Notes under the pieces: generated by a model
What the model was told of the DNA's origin: nothing
The model's input: the letters and a program-made list of their open reading frames with translations, nothing else
Database searches by the model: none
Assembly: GCA_023389895.1 (NCBI GenBank)
Contig: JAEWDX010000287.1
Span: 1 to 8,792 of the forward strand
Length of the DNA stretch: 8,792 nt
Source: Bacillota bacterium
GTDB lineage: Bacteria; Bacillota; Bacilli; Bacillales; Cytobacillaceae
Direction of reading: 5' to 3'
Shown here: one piece after another, positions 6,362 through 8,792 of the stretch
Numbering within the stretch: position 1 is the stretch's first letter
How the letters are laid out: the number at the start of each line of letters is the position of its first letter
Made by a program: the position numbers and the translations under genes

Positions 6362-8395
6362 TTAACATAATAATTCCTGTTCCCAGTCCTGCAAAAATTC
6401 AAAGAGTTTATTTAACATAAGAGGCTTTGTTAGATAATAACCTTGAATAAAATCACAATTTTCCTTTTTTAAAAACTTGAATTGCTTACCATTTTCAACA
6501 CCTTCAGCAACTACCTTTAGACCAAGTCGCTGTGCCATTGTAACAATTGCTTCAACAATTGAACGATCATCCTTATACGCAACTATCCCTCGAACAAAGC
6601 TTTGATCGATTTTCAACGTATCAATTGGAAAACGATTTAAATAGCTGAGGGAGGAGTAGCCTGTACCAAAATCATCTATCGATAATTTTATTCCAAGCTG
6701 CTTAAGTTTGACAAGCTTCTGAACGGCTTCCATTGCTTTTGGCATTATCATACTTTCTGTTAATTCAAATTCAATATAGTGAGGATTTACATTTATATTT
6801 TCAAATATGCTTTCAATTGATTTAACAAAGCTGTCTTGATTGAAATGAAGTGCTGAAATATTAATGTTCATCCTAAGCTTAGGATACCCTTTAATTTGAA
6901 GTGTTTTCAAATCTTCAGATGCTTTTTTAATAACCCACTCACTTATTGGAATAATTAAACCTGATTGTTCTGCAATTGGAATAAACTCTTCCGGAGATAC
7001 GATTCCCAGATCAGCTTGTTCCCACCTGATGAGTGCCTCTACTCCTACAATATTTTTCGAGTTTACTTCCATTATTGGATGATAGACAAGATAAAATTCA
7101 TTTCTTTCCAGAGCTTTCCGTAAATAATTCTCTGTAATCCTTTGCTCTGCTTCATTTTTATTCATTTCGTCATAATAGAGTTCGTACTGATTCCTTCCAC
7201 TTGCCTTTGCTTCGTACATCGCTTTATCTGCATTGTGCAACAATGTATCCATATCCGTTCCATCTAGCGGATATAAGCTTATCCCAATGCTTGTTGAAAT
7301 GTAGACTTCTTGATTTTTCAAGAAAAAAGGTTTTGCAAGTGCTTCAATAATCAACTTAGCCGTATGAATCGCTTCTCTTGGATGCTTAAGATTGGGTAAG
7401 ACGATGACAAATTCATCACCACCGAGGCGAGCAATCGTATCTTTATTTTTGATTATGCCTTGCAATCTTGAAGAAACGTTTTTAAGCAATAAATCTCCGT
7501 AGTTATGTCCGAGCGTATCATTTATTTGTTTGAAGCGATCTAAATCAAGGAATAATACAGCTAGCTGCTGCCTGTATTTTTCCGATGTATGAATTAAATC
7601 TTCAAGACGTTTATTTAAACTATAGCGATTGGCCACACCTGTTAGTGAATCAAAATGTGCTAAATAAGAAAGTTGTTCTTCAGCATATTTTCGGTCCGTA
7701 ATGTCAGCAAAGACAGCAACATAGTTAATTAATTTTCCAAGTTCATCTTGAATGGAGCTAATCGTTAGCCATTCCGGATAAATTTCACCATTTTTCCTTT
7801 TATTCCAAATCTCACCTTTCCAAAATCCTATTTTAGCTACTTCGATCCACATTGCCGTATAAAAATTTTTATCATGAATTCCTGATTGAAGAATGCTTGG
7901 ATTCATCCCAATTACTTCATCAGAGCTATAGCCTGTGACAATTTCAAATGCGGGATTGACCGAAATAATTTTCCCCAAAGCATCTGTTATCATAATACCT
8001 TCACTTGAATTTTCAAGAACTTTAATTGCAAGCTTTACCATATTATTTGTAAATCTTAGTTTCTCTAAATCATGGATAATCACAAGATAATTCTGTCCTA
8101 AAGTCGCTTCTTCCTTAATAGCTTGGATATTTAGCCATGCGTAAAAAAGCTTGCCATTCTTTTTCTTTTTCCAAACTCCACCTTCCCATTTTTCATATTT
8201 CATAAGGTGGGAAACAATGACATGAAAATCCTCTTCTTTTTTGAAAAATGAAGAATAGCTGAGCCCCTTTACTTCTTCAACACGATATTCTGTTAGCTCC
8301 TGTGCACAGGGATTCAATGCGATGATGGAGAATTCATTATTTAAAATAATCAGTCCATCTTGAATTTGAGTAAAAACGCTGTCTGACAATCGCAT
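6362..8395 (-). CDS. PAS-PAS-GGDEF-EAL cyclic-di-GMP turnover protein
   Basis: This 677-residue protein has no membrane segment, so it should be cytoplasmic. Two PAS sensor domains come first (about 5-110 and 122-236), each with the pattern N-P...E/T-x-Y/G...EV-x-G and a later KNG-W segment. A GGDEF domain (about 242-408) follows, with DLDRFKQIND (284-293) and an intact GGDEF at 325-329, so cyclase activity is plausible. The inhibitory site reads KNKD (316-319) instead of RxxD. The EAL domain (about 420-672) keeps its catalytic set: E453-A-L, N512, E544 in ELTES, D574-D575-FGTG, K595, E631 and Q651, so phosphodiesterase activity is also plausible. The ligands of the PAS domains are unknown. 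ATG at 8395 has GGGAG 5 nt upstream. Its stop is 10 nt before ypsC. Confidence 0.93.
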   Translation of the reverse strand: MRLSDSVFTQIQDGLIILNNEFSIIALNPCAQELTEYRVEEVKGLSYSSFFKKEEDFHVIVSHLMKYEKWEGGVWKKKKNGKLFYAWLNIQAIKEEATLGQNYLVIIHDLEKLRFTNNMVKLAIKVLENSSEGIMITDALGKIISVNPAFEIVTGYSSDEVIGMNPSILQSGIHDKNFYTAMWIEVAKIGFWKGEIWNKRKNGEIYPEWLTISSIQDELGKLINYVAVFADITDRKYAEEQLSYLAHFDSLTGVANRYSLNKRLEDLIHTSEKYRQQLAVLFLDLDRFKQINDTLGHNYGDLLLKNVSSRLQGIIKNKDTIARLGGDEFVIVLPNLKHPREAIHTAKLIIEALAKPFFLKNQEVYISTSIGISLYPLDGTDMDTLLHNADKAMYEAKASGRNQYELYYDEMNKNEAEQRITENYLRKALERNEFYLVYHPIMEVNSKNIVGVEALIRWEQADLGIVSPEEFIPIAEQSGLIIPISEWVIKKASEDLKTLQIKGYPKLRMNINISALHFNQDSFVKSIESIFENINVNPHYIEFELTESMIMPKAMEAVQKLVKLKQLGIKLSIDDFGTGYSSLSYLNRFPIDTLKIDQSFVRGIVAYKDDRSIVEAIVTMAQRLGLKVVAEGVENGKQFKFLKKENCDFIQGYYLTKPLMLNKLFEFLQDWEQELLC

Positions 8396-8491
8396 AATCG
8401 CTCCCGTCCTTATTCGCTTCCTGTCTTCACAAAGTAATTTTTATTTGCACATTCACTATAATATAGCGAAATTTGAGTTTATTCACATTTC

Positions 8492-8521
8492 CTAAAGAAA
8501 GCTCTCCTACAATAGGAGAGC
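8492..8521 (-). terminator. Terminator of rnpB
   Basis: A perfect 9-bp stem, GCTCTCCTA with TAGGAGAGC (8513-8521 and 8501-8509), closes on a 3-base loop and is followed on the minus strand by TTTCTTTAGG. It lies about 26 nt beyond the mature 3' end of the RNase P RNA. Confidence 0.8.
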
Positions 8522-8533
8522 CAATCATGATTG
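8522..8533. repeat. 12-bp perfect palindrome between rnpB and its terminator
   Basis: CAATCATGATTG is a perfect 12-bp palindrome abutting the foot of the terminator stem. Without a spacer it would form only a strained RNA hairpin, so a DNA-level site or chance are the alternatives. No function can be assigned. Confidence 0.35.
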
Positions 8534-8546
8534 TTCTTAAATTATT

Positions 8547-8792
8547 CACTAATAACGTTCTATAAGCCATGTTTTGTTCCTTTGTACTGCAAACGACCAT
8601 AGTCTCGTACATAGGTGGTAATCATCTATCTACAGATACCATTTTACCTGTCCTTCTCCTCGTTCATTTCCTAAGAGAAAGTGCCCCTACCATAATTTGG
8701 GTTTCTCGCTCGTGGGGTTTACCTCGTTCCACCCTTTTCATTTCTGAAAAGGCTCCGTCACTGTGGCACTTTCAAGGTATTCATGCCATATC
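8547..8792 (-). ncRNA. rnpB: RNase P RNA, bacterial type B (partial, 3' two-thirds)
   Basis: The minus strand reads as the 3' part of the Bacillus-type RNase P ribozyme, which trims the 5' leader of precursor tRNAs together with the RnpA protein. Diagnostic segments in order are CCTTGAAAGTGCCACAGTGA, GTAAACCCC, GAGCGAGAAACCCAAATT, GGTAGGGGCAC, GAGAAGGACAG, CTGTAGATAGATGATT, GTTTGCAGTAC and GGAACAAAACATGGCTTA. These match the B. subtilis RNA as I remember it, with changes in the variable stems. The 5' third lies beyond the right edge. The mature 3' end is estimated near 8547 from GAACGTTATTAGTG. By the P1 helix, the missing 5' end should carry a complement such as AATAACGTTC. The terminator at 8492-8521 follows. 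Confidence 0.95.

Noticed and set aside
6352..6402. 17-residue N-terminal extension of the methyltransferase
   Set aside because: It would start inside the cyclic-di-GMP gene, and its residues do not resemble the family's N-terminus. The ATG at 6351 has a ribosome binding site and the expected protein start.
8458..8487. Possible minus-strand promoter for the cyclic-di-GMP gene (TATTAT with a TGTGAA -35)
   Set aside because: The -35 matches consensus at only two positions. Read-through from rnpB is an alternative, so I could not support a promoter call.
8427..8612. 61-codon minus-strand ORF (MYETMVVCSTKEQ...)
   Set aside because: It lies over the 3' end of rnpB, its terminator and the following gap. 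The start is inside conserved RNase P RNA, so the frame is accidental.

Overview
The window looks like a stretch of a low-GC Gram-positive chromosome, most likely a Bacillaceae member. Three things support this: a type-B (Bacillus-like) RNase P RNA at the right edge, strong AGGAGG-type ribosome binding sites, and the minus-strand order rnpB, rlmL/ypsC, a small ORF, then a DinG-type helicase. That order matches my memory of the Bacillus subtilis rnpB-ypsC-yptA-ypvA block. No phage, insertion sequence, CRISPR or tRNA was seen.

Right to left (the direction of transcription for most genes), the 3' two-thirds of rnpB enters at the edge and ends in a clear intrinsic terminator. About 100 bp later comes a 677-residue PAS-PAS-GGDEF-EAL cyclic-di-GMP protein. 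Its stop codon lies 10 nt before the start of the 23S rRNA methyltransferase gene (ypsC/rlmL), so the two are probably co-transcribed and translationally coupled. After 127 bp comes a 55-codon gene with a TTG start and an excellent ribosome binding site, then a terminator. A sigma-A-like promoter follows and drives a 642-residue iron-sulfur helicase of the YpvA/DinG/XPD type, which has its own terminator.

The left third (1-2800) looks accessory. A plus-strand major-facilitator exporter and a minus-strand EamA/DMT transporter diverge from a 319-bp intergenic region with promoter-like and repeat elements. Just behind the exporter lies a 43-codon coding-like stretch with no start codon, probably a frame-disrupted small gene. 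At the far left, two strong hairpins form a convergent terminator pair between the EamA gene and what may be the last 17 codons of a plus-strand gene.

Functionally this is RNA metabolism (RNase P, rRNA methylation), DNA repair (helicase), second-messenger signalling and two transporters. The transporters have no adjacent regulator. I found no convincing new defence or mobile system. The points most worth a second look are the cyclic-di-GMP gene between rnpB and rlmL, its altered inhibitory site, the small TTG-start gene, and the broken ORF after the exporter.
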